DNA from: Panonychus citri
Lineage: Eukaryota > Arthropoda > Arachnida > Trombidiformes > Tetranychidae
Assembly: GCF_014898815.1 (NCBI RefSeq)
Contig: NW_026515482.1
Location: 2,170,001 to 2,234,000, forward strand
DNA length: 64,000 nucleotides
Direction: 5' to 3'
This document shows positions 1 through 10,600 of this stretch, piece after piece. Numbering within the stretch: position 1 is the stretch's first letter; the number at the start of each line of letters is the position of its first letter. The position numbers and the translations under genes were made by a program. The notes below the pieces were generated by a model. It saw only the letters and a list, made by a program, of their open reading frames with translations. It searched no databases and was not told where the DNA came from.

Positions 1-2
1 AA

Positions 3-1073
3 TCAAATTGGGAAATTCAACGAGAATTTGATGAGTTTCATGTTCTACAGTCAAAATTACGCCAATTCCATGGGACAATCAAAGGAATCGACATTCAATT
101 GCCCAAGAAACGATTTAATCTACTTTCAAGTTGTTCCTATTTTCCAGTTACTCAGACTAATATCTCATTCCTCGAGGGTCACATGGGTGATCTTCAAAAT
201 TTCCTGGAGACACTTCTTGCCAATCCCGCTTTACAATTTTCCTCACTGTTACATTCATTTCTAAAACCCTCCGCTTCATCTAATCAATTTAATTCCACTT
301 CGGTTGATTTTCGTAAAATGATGAGAAATTTAAATTCCACCTTTTCTCTTAAAGGTGGAACTGACCTTCGAACGTCCCTTCAACCCTTTATTCTGAACTT
401 TTTAGGGTCAACTGAAAACAAACGTAACCCAATTGACACCAATAAGGAAACACCACCACCACCGCCAACGCCAACATCAACAATTAACTCACAAGGAATT
501 AAAAGTAATTCAAATAGTTTTGAAGATGCTCTTGATCCAATTGAAATTAGCACAATCAATGAAACAATTTCAAACACTAACGATACAAATACTACAATGG
601 ACATTGGAGATGGACAAGGAAATACCCTGTATGAGTTAATCATGTTCATCATGAATAGTATTTATGATTTAGATGAAACAAATTCAACGGCTTATTACCT
701 GTTACAATTAATTGAACCGATTGCAAAGGAATCGATTCAATCGGTTATGACCAAATTGTTGGAACTTGAATTATCTCATGTTGTTACTCTCGAAAATTGT
801 GTACTTGCTCTTGAGACTTTGAAGGAAACTTTGATCGCTCGAAAATCTCCTCGAGATGTGGGGGAGGAGGAGAAACTTCGTAAACTTCGAGAAAGGGAAG
901 CGCTAAAAGCGATTCAGGCCAAATTGAATTATATTCCATTCACACCTTCGTCACTTTCTTTTCACCTTTATTATTGTTTCCAATTTCCTTCGTTGAACAA
1001 ACAGTTTCTGTATTTGATTCTTAATCAATTGTTTCTCCTTTTGTTTCCTGAAATTTTCCCCCCAAATAATTAG
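3..1073 (+). CDS. SNX14: Sorting nexin, SNX14-like, C-terminal part (5' end outside window)
   Basis: The frame is open from the window edge to a TAG at 1071-1073, giving 356 residues of a longer protein. The first ~75 residues read as the second half of a PX domain (a RxFDEFHVLQSKL segment, then LPKKRF, then a helix with FLETLLANPAL). PX domains bind phosphoinositides. A linker containing LQPFILNFLGS and a proline/threonine stretch follows. The C-terminal ~150 residues resemble the nexin C-terminal (PXC) domain: NYIP near residue 310, then SLNKQFLYLILNQLFLLLFPEIF as in the SNX13/14/19/25 group. The PXA and RGS domains expected upstream lie outside the window. SNX14 relatives sit at ER-lipid droplet and endolysosomal contacts. 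I prefer SNX14 because of the LNKQ..Y..L...LFPE ending; the PXC looks about 15 residues shorter than usual, so SNX13 or SNX25 remain possible. An AATAAA at 1174-1179 could be its poly(A) signal. Confidence 0.72.
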   Translation, partial: SNWEIQREFDEFHVLQSKLRQFHGTIKGIDIQLPKKRFNLLSSCSYFPVTQTNISFLEGHMGDLQNFLETLLANPALQFSSLLHSFLKPSASSNQFNSTSVDFRKMMRNLNSTFSLKGGTDLRTSLQPFILNFLGSTENKRNPIDTNKETPPPPPTPTSTINSQGIKSNSNSFEDALDPIEISTINETISNTNDTNTTMDIGDGQGNTLYELIMFIMNSIYDLDETNSTAYYLLQLIEPIAKESIQSVMTKLLELELSHVVTLENCVLALETLKETLIARKSPRDVGEEEKLRKLREREALKAIQAKLNYIPFTPSSLSFHLYYCFQFPSLNKQFLYLILNQLFLLLFPEIFPPNN

Positions 1074-1946
1074 ATGATTAAGTTTAATTGTTGTTCCTTT
1101 TTGCTTCTCATATCATTATGATTCCATTATTTTTCCTTATTAAAAAATGTAAATTCTAGAGTTGATATAAGTCAATAAATTTAATATATTAACACTTTTA
1201 ATTGGTGTTGATTGATTTTTGTTGTGAAATGAGTCATTTAATTTGCTAAATGCATTTTTACATATTTAGATTCATTTGTTTACAAGGCTTCCAGATGACA
1301 GAACTCATCTAACGAGAATTGATAACAATTATTGTAGTGTTTTTGTTGATAATATTTGCTATTTTTCAACAGTAACAGTACATTTTATATGGTGAATTTT
1401 TGTTTATAGTTGTTATTTTGTCATTGGTGTGACTTAGAAAGAAAGAGAAAGCAAAAAAAGAAATGAACTGAAAAACGATGTAAATAAAATGCGAATGAAA
1501 GAGAAATGAAAAGGTAAACATCCAAAAAGGGTTAAAAAAGGGGGATGAATCATGATTGATGTTCTTTATGGTGTTGATCGGCATCAATGGGCTCTGCCTA
1601 GTGGATGGATTTTGGTGTTAAGAATAAAACCAATGATTCGTTTGCTTGATTTGCACAAAATAAGAGATGGAAAAGACAGATTAACATTATGGATGCAGCG
1701 TAGATGTGATGACGTTGATGGAAAATACAACAAGATGCAGAAGATGAGGAAAAGATGAATGGTTGTTGTTGGTCTTTTATGTGCGTGTGACAAATGATGT
1801 TAATTCAAGATGTAAATATGATGATCATCAAAAGATGTTGATAAAAACGGTAACTTTTCACGTTATATTTACATGATCGTCCAAAAAATGACCGATGAAA
1901 AGTATGACCTTCAATAAGTGTTTCCTAGCGATAATTATGCAACAGG
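1074..1946. other. Convergent 3' region between SNX14-like and ING genes
   Basis: AT-rich sequence holding the 3' UTRs of two convergent genes. It has a plausible poly(A) signal for the plus-strand gene at 1174-1179. Open frames here (for example 1552-1758) lack recognisable domains and look like chance. Confidence 0.6.
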
Positions 1947-3810
1947 TTATCTTTTCTTCCGTTCTGATGTACACTTTGGACAGAACCATTTTCCTTTAGG
2001 TTTGTTTATTAGGTTAACACAAGTAAAGTGAAACCATTCAATTGGACAATCAGGATTGTCACATCCGATCATCTCTCCATAGGAAACTTGGTGACAGATA
2101 CAATAAGTTGGCTCATTTGGATCGACTGGCATATCAAGAACATCAGTACTTCCGGTGATCGAGGCTAAAAGAGATGTTTCTGCACCGAGAACACTTAAAG
2201 TTGTAACTGGATCTTCTGAGAATTTCTGTTTCTTTCGGCCACCTCCTTTTTCCAGGTCATTTTTGTTAATATTTTTCTTACCCAATGCGGAAGTTTTATT
2301 CTTTCCTTTGGCAAACTCTTTACGTCCTCGTTTTTTACCATTCTCAATAGATCCACCAGTGGATTTAAACAAGATTTTCTCTTTCAATTCAGCTTCTAAT
2401 TTCAATAGTTCTGAATCCAGTCTTCTTATGTGTTTATCGATCATTTCATAGGTTTGCATAGCTAATTGGACTTTATCATCGCTCAATGATCTTGCCTCTT
2501 CAAATTTACATCGGATCTCTTTGAAAGTTTCACCTTTTTCTCGATTGTTAAGATCATTTACACTGTTAAGGTAACTTTCTGAAACGTTATTAATTCTTTT
2601 GATCAATTCTTTAAAAAAGAAAGAAAATGAAAAAAAAGAAGAAAAAAGGTAAGAACGAGATTAGTATAAGAACAAGTTGATTCATAAAAATGAAACATGA
2701 CAAACAGGTGATCAAGAACGAAAAAAATCAGAACGAGAACAAGTAAATGGAAAACGTCGGATATCATTAATTGATAAAGGACTTGAAGATAATCAGAGTA
2801 GAATGTTATCAAAATGATTTGAAAAGATGATTTTCTATGATAAATATTGACATTTTCATAGATAGAGAGCTAATTACTTTCCAAGTTCTATAATAGAAAA
2901 TGAAAAATTATCTCTAACGGATATGTGGAGTATGAGATATTTATAAAATCCCCAATTTTTAAAGTAAAATTACCTTGAGTTCGCAAGTCCAAATCTCGCA
3001 TAAGAGTGAAGTTCCTTTGTAGATCAGCGGGTAAGGCATCCAGACCTGTTTTACCAATTATGTGGGTGTATATTCGAGAAACAGTTGGTGAGAATAAAAA
3101 CAAATTCATTGGTGTTTGCGTTGATGATGATAAGCGACAGGGAAAAGGGATGGATAGAGGCAACAACAAAAAAAAGAGAAGAAAGGATAAAAGTAATAAA
3201 AGATTGCATTACACATATACGAGATGGAGAGAAGAATAATTAAACAGTAGAAGTTAAGACAAGTCAAGAGAGAGAGAGAGAGAGAGAGTCACGAGCACAG
3301 AAAGAGAATCAGCGAGACGAGAGAGAGAGAGAGAGAGACAAAAATTGATAAAGAAAGATAGAAGAAAGAAGATGAAGATTGGAGGGAAACGTCAAGTCAA
3401 GTACAAGTGTCAATGATATTGATAGAAGAAGAAAAATATACACATAATATAAATGGAAAAGATAGAGAAAGAAGAGAGAGAAAAAAAATGGGAGAATTTG
3501 ATTTAATTCTCTTGATAAAATCTCTGGCTCTTGCTAAAATTTTGGTATAACAACTATGATGATGGTGTTTTTTTCTCTTTCAATCTTTCTCATGCTATAT
3601 TTCAGCTAAAGCCTGAAAATCATGATTTGTAGACTCAGAGGTAGAGAAAGGGAAAGAAAAAGAAAGAGATGAAATCACTCCTTCATGGTAAATAGTGAAT
3701 TCTATCCAATGTAATATTACATTAAAAATAGAGAAAAAGAGAAAGGGAGATGATATTTTACTTCTTTTCAACTCACTTTCTAAAAATTGTTCCAAATAAG
3801 ACATAGCCAT
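1947..3810 (-). CDS. ING5: ING4/ING5-type PHD-finger chromatin protein
   Basis: Three exons assemble cleanly on the minus strand: 3810-3777 (ends before GTGAGT), 3045-2974 (acceptor AACAG, donor GTAATT) and 2608-1947 (acceptor TTTAAAG), giving 255 residues. The N-terminus MAMSYLEQFLESLDALPADL is the ING helix region, followed by QRNFTLMRDLD and the conserved DDKVQLAMQTYEMIDKHIRRL. A basic linker (KKRGRK, likely nuclear signal) leads to a PHD finger from residue ~204 (YCICH ... CDNPDCPIEWFHF ... GKWFCPKC), with all Cys4-His-Cys3 ligands present. ING4/5 read H3K4me3 and recruit HBO1/MOZ histone acetyltransferase complexes. ING4 (249 aa) and ING5 (240 aa) in human are close in length; which of the two is ancestral here cannot be decided. 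An ATCGAT cluster about 210 bp upstream probably belongs to its promoter. Confidence 0.9.
3268..3338. repeat. GA-rich microsatellites in ING intron 1
   Basis: Two runs of (AG)n, about 20 bp each, separated by ~30 bp, lie in the 731-bp intron between ING exons 1 and 2. The rest of that intron is also strongly purine-rich on the plus strand. Confidence 0.8.
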
Positions 3811-4020
3811 GATTCTAATTGATGTTGTGATGATAATTGATGAGATTGATAGAAAATATAATAAACTAATCAAAAGTAAATTAACAGAAACATAAATTAA
3901 TTAAGAGAATTGTTATTGAATTAAATAAAATGGAGAGAGAGAGAAAGTAAAGAGAAAGAAAGAGAGAGATGAGAAAAAGAGCGAACAAGATGAAAGAGAA
4001 AAAAAGAAAAAGAGAGAAAA

Positions 4021-4052
4021 CGATATTCGATACATCGATGTAATAATCGATG
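4021..4052. promoter_or_regulatory. ATCGAT cluster (DREF/BEAF-like), ING upstream region
   Basis: Three CGATA/ATCGAT cores occur within 32 bp, about 210 bp upstream of the ING start codon (minus strand). In Drosophila, TATCGATA and CGATA motifs bind DREF and BEAF-32 at housekeeping, often divergent, promoters. The role here is inferred from motif and position only. Confidence 0.45.
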
Positions 4053-4181
4053 TTCTGTCTTTTGGTCGAGTTAAATTTTTCATTTTCTCAACTTTTTCTT
4101 AGTCTCTTAACCTTTTAATCATCAGCGAATTTAAATTAATTTAAACTGATTGCAATCTCGTGTTGTTAACAATCATCTAAT

Positions 4182-4379
4182 CTATTGGACAACCTCTACT
4201 TTTAAAGATAAATTTTCCTGGGAAAATTTCTGTTTGGTTTCCAAAAATGGGTAAATACTTACAGACATTTTACTTGGATTGTTTTTTATAAATTGTAAAT
4301 ATGATGTTTCCATTTCTTTTGTGACTTTTAGTGAGATAGACTTTTTAAAATCTTTTCCAATTGTTATCTCCATGGTCAT
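4182..4379 (-). CDS. Candidate small ORF P2 in unit A1
   Basis: The ATG at 4379 opens a frame starting MTMEITIGKDFKKSISLKVT. After codon 39 (…KMS) comes a perfect donor GTAAGT (4262 downwards) and, 45 bases on, an acceptor TTTTCCCAG. Reading through or splicing both end at the TAG at 4182-4184 because 45 is a multiple of three; spliced length is 50 aa. In unit A2 the putative intron is 42 bases and contains an in-frame stop, so A2 would need splicing. I recognise no family. It may be a small gene, or an exon of a larger transcript. Confidence 0.3.
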   Translation of the reverse strand: MTMEITIGKDFKKSISLKVTKEMETSYLQFIKNNPSKMSVSIYPFLETKQKFSQENLSLKVEVVQ

Positions 4380-4393
4380 GGGTTATCAAAATG

Positions 4394-4528
4394 TCATCCA
4401 GAAGGGTTCCAATTGTTTGGTTTAAGCTGATCCGGTTTAACTTGATGAGGACGAAGTGTAAAATCAAAAAAGCGACTCTCCATGATTATATGGGATAAAT
4501 TATCTGATTGACCAACTGCAAGGAACAT
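4394..4528 (-). CDS. Candidate small ORF P1 in unit A1
   Basis: A 44-codon frame starts MFLAVGQSDNLSHIIMESRF and ends with TGA at 4394-4396, only 14 bases before the start of ORF P2. Just upstream is TTTCTTAG, and 42 bases further an ATG followed by GTGAGA, so a tiny 5' intron is possible. The three copies of this ORF in the window keep the frame; the third has only a few base changes. It is not recognised and could be an upstream ORF in the leader of P2. Confidence 0.25.
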   Translation of the reverse strand: MFLAVGQSDNLSHIIMESRFFDFTLRPHQVKPDQLKPNNWNPSG

Positions 4529-5105
4529 ATTCTAAGAAAAATGAAGATAGTCATCTAGTGAATTGTTTCTCACCATAAAAAATAACTGAATAAACCATGA
4601 TGACAAATATGACAAAGATGAAAAATCAAAACAATATCAGCAGATCCATCATTCAATAAGAAGTTAACTCTATGATTGGATTGAGGAATTTTTGAAACGA
4701 AATCAAGAAGAACAATGATGAGAATTCATGTCAATCCAATTCTCGCTGCAAACCTCAAGCCATAAATTGAGCGAAAAAAAAACACCACCAAGACATTTGA
4801 CTGAGCCACCAAATCATGGTCACAATTAGATGACCAAAATCGTCCATCTACGATTTGGATCGTTTCCTCATCTCTTTATTTTGGCTCATTAATTTTTCAC
4901 AGATTCCATTGTTTCCCTTATCCCAATTAGACAATTAAAGATATTCTGTAAATATTCTTCTCTATTCTAAGAAACTCAACTTTCGATTAAATCAATTAAT
5001 AATTGCGAACATTTTGAATTAATTAAAATGGAGAATAATGAAAATGGAGAAAGAGATGAGAAAAAAAGAGCGAACAAAATAAAAGAAAAAGAAAAAGAGA
5101 GAAAA

Positions 5106-5137
5106 CGATATTCGATACATCGATGTAATAATCGATG
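5106..5137. promoter_or_regulatory. ATCGAT cluster in unit A2
   Basis: Same sequence as the cluster at 4021-4052, carried along by the tandem duplication. It lies upstream (in minus-strand sense) of the small ORFs of unit A1. Confidence 0.4.
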
Positions 5138-5266
5138 TTCTGTCTTTTGGTCGAGTTAAATTTTTCATTTTCTCAACTTTTTCTTAGTCTCTTAACCTTT
5201 TAATCATCAGCGAATTTAAATTAATTTAAACTGATTGCAATCTCGTGTTGTTAACAATCATCTAAT

Positions 5267-5461
5267 CTATTGGACAACCTCTACTTTTAAAGATAAATTT
5301 TCCTGGGAAAATTTCTGTTTGTTTCAAAATGGGTAAATACTTACAGACATTTTACTTGGATTGTTTTTTATAAATTGTAAATATGATGTTTCCATTTCTT
5401 TTGTGACTTTTAGTGAGATAGACTTTTTAAAATCTTTTCCAATTGTTATCTCCATGGTCAT
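5267..5461 (-). CDS. Candidate small ORF P2 in unit A2
   Basis: Copy of the P2 frame (start MTMEITIG). Exon 5461-5345 is followed by GTAAGT. Without splicing the frame stops at a TGA within the next few codons; with removal of a 42-base intron it ends like A1. Confidence 0.22.
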
Positions 5462-5475
5462 GGGTTATCAAAATG

Positions 5476-5610
5476 TCATCCAGAAGGGTTCCAATTGTTT
5501 GGTTTAAGCTGATCCGGTTTAACTTGATGAGGACGAAGTGTAAAATCAAAAAAGCGACTCTCCATGATTATATGGGATAAATTATCTGATTGACCAACTG
5601 CAAGGAACAT
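5476..5610 (-). CDS. Candidate small ORF P1 in unit A2
   Basis: Base-for-base repeat of the 44-codon P1 frame of unit A1. No independent support; listed because the tandem copy preserves it fully. Confidence 0.22.
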   Translation of the reverse strand: MFLAVGQSDNLSHIIMESRFFDFTLRPHQVKPDQLKPNNWNPSG

Positions 5611-6099
5611 ATTCTAAGAAAAATGAAGATAGTCATCTAGTGAATTGTTTCTCACCATAAAAAATAACTGAATAAACCATGATGACAAATATGAAAGATC
5701 AAAACAATATCAGCAGATCCATCACTCAATGAGAAGTTATCTAATTCTATGATTGGATTAAGGAATTTTTGAAACGAAATCAAGAAGAACAAGGATGAAA
5801 ATTCATGTCAATCCAATTCTCGCTGCAAACCTCAAGCCATAAATTGAGCGAAAAAAACACCACCAAGACATTTGACTGAGCCACCAAATCATGGTCACAA
5901 TTAGATGACCAAAATCGTCCATCTATGATTTGGATCATTTCCTCATCTCTTTATTTTGGCTCATTAATTTTTCACAGATTCCATTGTTTCCCTTATCCCA
6001 ATCAGACAATTAAAGATATTCTGTAAATATTCTTCTCTATTCTAAGAAACTCAACTCTCGATTAAATCAATTCATAATTGCGAACATTTTGAATTAATT

Positions 6100-6400
6100 A
6101 AAATGGAGAATAATGAAAATGGAGAAAGAGATGAGAAAAAAAGAGCGAACAAAATAAAAGAAAAGAAAAAAGAGAGAAAACGATACTCGATAGATCGATA
6201 AGATAATCGATGTTCTCTCGATATCGAAAAAAAGAGAGACTGAGAAAGAGAAAATAGAAAGGGAAAAGTATCGGTTAGTCAAGTTTAATTTTGGATTTTG
6301 TTGGTAAGTTTTTCTCTGTCTTTGCCTTTTATCCATCAGCGAATTTAATTAATTTTAATTGATTAAACTCTAATTACTAACAATCATTTAATCTGAAGCA
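6100..6400 (+). repeat. Diverged partial unit A' (promoter-like end)
   Basis: This segment is nearly identical to 17,632-17,905, just upstream of the l(3)mbt gene, and is a more distant relative of the left ends of A1 and A2. It contains the ATCGAT/CGATA cluster 6181-6226 and the CATCAGCGAATTT block. The arrangement suggests the duplicated unit is bounded by promoter-like sequence at both ends. Confidence 0.8.
6181..6226. promoter_or_regulatory. ATCGAT/CGATA cluster upstream of INPP5F
   Basis: Five CGATA or ATCGAT cores occur in 46 bp, ending in the palindrome CGATATCG. This is about 1.4 kb before the INPP5F start and could serve a divergent promoter if INPP5F has an upstream non-coding exon. 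The same block recurs at 17,703-17,748. Confidence 0.4.
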
Positions 6401-6593
6401 TTAGTTATCGATGGATTCAAATGATAATCTTTCTAGAGATTGGATGGTGAACCGAAATGTAATCAAATTACTTATTGATTAAACCCAAGTTTTGTGAATT
6501 TATTATTATTTTGTTTTCAACGTATTTGTTTCATCACATGCAAAAGATAAATTATATTAATTAATTGATTAATTAAATAGTTTGTTATACATT

Positions 6594-6803
6594 ATTTTTT
6601 TGTGAGGTGAAAGGGGTTACGATGAAAGGGAAAATTCAAAGTACGTTTTTAGTTTTATCGTAACGAGAGAGATAATTTATATTGACACACGTTTAGAATA
6701 AATTTTTTGTTGTTTCCCTTTGATACTGTAGTTTGCTGGTTATTGGAAATTGATGATGTTGATTGTTGATAATCTCAGTCGATATGGTAAATCAACAATA
6801 AAA
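6594..6803 (+). repeat. Dispersed repeat C, copy 1
   Basis: About 210 bp starting TTTGTGAGGTGAAAGG and ending CAATAAAA, which matches 13,627-13,827 closely in the same orientation. This copy has an extra ~16 bases (6613-6628) and a shorter GA run. No coding potential is seen. The two copies flank the INPP5F gene. Confidence 0.85.
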
Positions 6804-7259
6804 CCAAAAAAAGAACTTCAAGGCCAAAAGAGAATAAAAATTATTCTCTTTTGAGAACATTATCTCTTGTGTAATAGTGATTACATTTCTTTGTCATTAC
6901 CATTTCATCAGAAGATGAACATTTTAAACAGAATTAATCATAACCACAAGTAGTTATCTTCTTGTTTCCATTCTCATAATCACAATTATCATCATGATCA
7001 AGTGAAAATTCTACTGTTTTTTTTTCTCTTTTTTCATTTTGTTCTCTTTTTCCATTTTCTTTTCTCTCTCTCTCTCTCAGTCTCACTCATTTCCTTCGTT
7101 CTACTTTCATTACCCTCCATTCACCTAATGTACTGATCATGTCTTTTTCCACTTACAGATCCTTTCAATTCGCCTGTCAATTGCTTATTTATTGTACTAC
7201 AGCATTTGGATTGTAACATTCACACACCATACACCATATTTACCACCACACACCCACCT

Positions 7260-7263
<4 letters not shown>

Positions 7264-7301
<38 letters not shown>
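7264..7301. repeat. (CT)n microsatellite
   Basis: Uninterrupted CT dinucleotide run of about 38 bp in the presumed 5' region of INPP5F. Reading frames across it give meaningless serine/leucine or arginine/glutamate runs. Confidence 0.9.
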
Positions 7302-7303
<2 letters not shown>

Positions 7304-7605
7304 TTTCTCTGTCTATTACACATCTGATTGTGAAAGGAAAGAAAAAGAAAGAGGAAAACTGACTCACAAATCTCACTTGCATTCACCATGTTGATTATTT
7401 ATCTTGGTTAATTGATCTTCGCTGTTATTTGGAATATTGTTTTCTCTACAATCATGGTTACTTCATTTGGATCGATTGGTTGAACATAATTGTTGATTTT
7501 AAATTAATCAATGGTCAATATTAATTCTCATTCTCTTGTGTCTCTCCGATGTCTTTGATTGTGATTATTGTTCCAATACATTTATAATTTTCTCTCTCAA
7601 TTGTG

Positions 7606-10600
7606 ATGGAGGTTCTTTTTACTCCTGATTATTTCATCTTCAGACGAGGTGACACTAGTCTATGGTTCAAACGTGCTAATAATTACGATACAAAGGCAAT
7701 ACTCAAATCAGGTAATTACTGATTATTTGATTAGTAAATATTCACTTTCCATTATCTTATCGATTTAACTTGATTATCTCTAAAACCTACTTACATATTT
7801 TATTGATTATCTTTTTCTGTTTATTTGTTGTTTTTTTCTGCCTCTAATTGTTGTTGACTTTTTGTTACTCTTTTTGATTGTTTTGATCCATTTACATGTA
7901 TGTTTTATTGTTCTAATTGACTTTCTATTATTTTTTTTGTTTGTGTTTGTGTGTAATTAACAGGTTATGATTTCAATCAACTATCCAATTTCACTTGCCT
8001 TGGATTGGCTCATGGATTAATTGGTAAATTTGGTCATGATAATTTAATTATTATTCGTCAAAATCAATGTGTTGGAATAATTCCCGGGGTTAAAGGATCG
8101 GAACATGAAGTGTACCGTGTTAAAAGAATTGCAATAATCCAATTAAACGATGTAGATCCAGTTCCAAGTGAGATATGCCTTGAACCGTGTACCCTTCATG
8201 ATAATAATCCATTGACTGGAATCCCGAGTACCCTTGAAACTAGTTGTACTTCTATAGATGATGGAATTGAAAATCAATCATCTGCAGCTAATCTCAGTCA
8301 TTCTCCAAGTTCTGGTGCTATTGGTGCAGCTTCTAACACCGGCGTTGGTGGAAATAACACCGGAGCTGCTCTTAAAACATGGAATTCAATTAAAAGCGCA
8401 ACATCTTCCGTTAAATCAGGAGGTAATCTGAACAAAAGTCCTCGCGGTAGTTTTGCTCCGGGTAAAGAAAAAGGTGAACGACGGCTAATCAATGAAGTTC
8501 TTAAAATGTTCAACAATACAGACTCATTTTACTATTCACCAACCGGCGATATTTCAAATAGTATTCAAATGAAACACGTTAAAGCCGAAGGTGATAAACA
8601 AGAAACACCAGAGACAACTACTCCCACTCCCGCCGAGATTATCAATGATTCGACTACTTCTGCCACCACCTCCATTGATGAGAAGGATAAAAATCACCTT
8701 TGGGATGAATTTGATAGTAGATTTATTTGGAATCGTTTCATGATTGATTCATTAATTGCCGAGTGTGAACCAAATATTATCCAGTTACCTGATCTCAATT
8801 TTTGGATCGTTCCAGTGATTCAAGGATTTTTTCAAAGTGAAACTTGTTACATTGATGGTGACAAATCAGACGACAGTGATTTAGAATTTCGAGAATATCA
8901 AATGATATTAATCTCACGCAGATCAAGATTTCGAGCCGGAACTCGATATAAAAGACGAGGTTTAGATGAGGACGGGAACTGTGCAAATTATGTAGAAACA
9001 GAACAAATCTTTAGGTACGGAACTCATGTGGTCTCTTTTGTTCAAGTTCGAGGGTCAGTACCAATATTCTGGAGCCAACCTGGACACGCTTATCGTCCAC
9101 CACCTCGACTTGATCGATCAGAAGACGAGACCCAGAAAGCATTTGAAACCCATTTTCAGAAAGAGTTTAAAATTTATGGCCGAGAAGTGATTATCAACCT
9201 GATTGAACGTTGGGGCCGTGAACGAGTTGTCGGTGAATCTTATTTGAATCATACGATTAATTTTGATTCACCTCAATTAACTTACGTTTCTTTTGATTTC
9301 CATGAAAGATGGTAAGCAATTGACCCTTCATAATTTACATTTAATCCCTTTTCATCTCATTGTTATTCATGCACCAAGACTAACGCGATTCATTGGATCA
9401 GAATTTATTTTTTTCTTTCTTTCTTTCAATATAATCAATGGACTTGATTTTTCTCTAGTTTTTCACCTTCACCTTTATCATCCATTTCTCTCTCTCTCTC
9501 TCTCTCTCTTCTTCCTTCCAACCAACTCTTTCCATTTTTCCCACTCTCCATGTTATTCCTTGTATTAGTTACATTTCTTTCATTCTTCACGCATATACAG
9601 AATCATATTGTTTCCTCCTCCATCCTTGTGATTATTCACTTTTTTACCTGTTCATTTAGTTCTGTCAAAGATTATTATCACTTCTCTACTCTCTCTCTCT
9701 CTCTCCCACATTAATAGATAAAAATAGCATCATCTCACCTCCCACATTATGGTCAATCATTTATTATCCAACTTGAAACTGACCTTTCGACCAATGTTTA
9801 TCTTAATAACTTTTACACTTTCAAAAGTAACATACGAACAAAAAATTTACCTATCAACTAATTTAATGATCTAATCAATAATTCATTTCTACTCACATTT
9901 ATTAATTATACTATCTATCCTCATCATTTCAACACACCTACACTTGACTAATTCACCTTTTCGTGTAACAATTAAATTAAGTAACAATTTGATTAGAAAG
10001 CTTTTCACTCCTTCAAGTAACATTTAGAGAAACGATTAAAATTTAATTTCTACTCCACATATTATCATGAATGATAAGATCTCTTTTCCTCCCTCTCATT
10101 AAATCTGATTTAATTCTCAATTAAACTCTTTCGTTCGTCAATTGTTTCACAATTAAATTACATCATTTTATTATTTCTATTTCTATTTATCATTTTAATT
10201 GATTTTCTCTATTTTCTACTGTTTTTTATCTTTAGTCGTGGAATGAAATTTGAAAATGTTTCAATTCTAATTTCGAGTATCAAAGATATAATTCGAGATA
10301 TGAAATACTGTTGGATTGATGATCAGGGTGTAATCCAGTTCCAAGATGGTGTATTTAGAGTTAATTGTATTGATTGTCTTGATCGGACAAATATCGCACA
10401 AACTGCCATTGCTCGTACCGTTATGGATACTCAGGTAAACTTTGCGTTAATTAACATCAACGATTAAGTCTTACAATTAACTTCCTTATTTTCATCTTCT
10501 CAGTTCTCAAAACTTGGTGTCTTATGTCCAGATAGTGAGCTACCTGCCAATTGTCGTCGTATTTTTCAAATAATGTGGGCCAATAACGGTGATTCAATCA

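Larger units (their letters stand above)
3968..5054 (+). repeat. Tandem duplicated unit A1 (~1.08 kb)
   Basis: This segment repeats almost base for base in the following unit with a period of about 1,085 bp. Shared landmarks are an ATCGAT cluster (4021-4052), a block around CATCAGCGAATTT, two small minus-strand ORFs, and an end block with CACAGATTCCATTG. Differences from A2 are a few substitutions and short indels, so the duplication looks recent. The left edge is blurred by GA-rich sequence. A third related copy is at 16,403-17,905. Confidence 0.9.
5055..6128 (+). repeat. Tandem duplicated unit A2 (~1.08 kb)
   Basis: Second tandem copy, near identical to A1. Informative differences are a 9-base deletion near 5,690 relative to A1, a 4-base insertion near 5,745, a 3-base deletion at ~5,322, and a shorter A run after GAGCG (7 versus 9 A). 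The DNA 3' of this unit runs into a diverged partial third copy. Confidence 0.9.

Noticed and set aside
1552..1758. Possible extra exon of the SNX14-like gene
   Set aside because: The nexin C-terminal ending LNKQ...LFPE is already reached at 1,073 with a stop, and this frame has no similarity to the family.
6094..6336. 80-codon minus-strand ORF, repeated at 17,559-17,858
   Set aside because: Both copies are open, but the protein is a Ser/Phe/Leu-rich reading of purine-rich duplicated promoter DNA. Conservation is explained by the DNA duplication.
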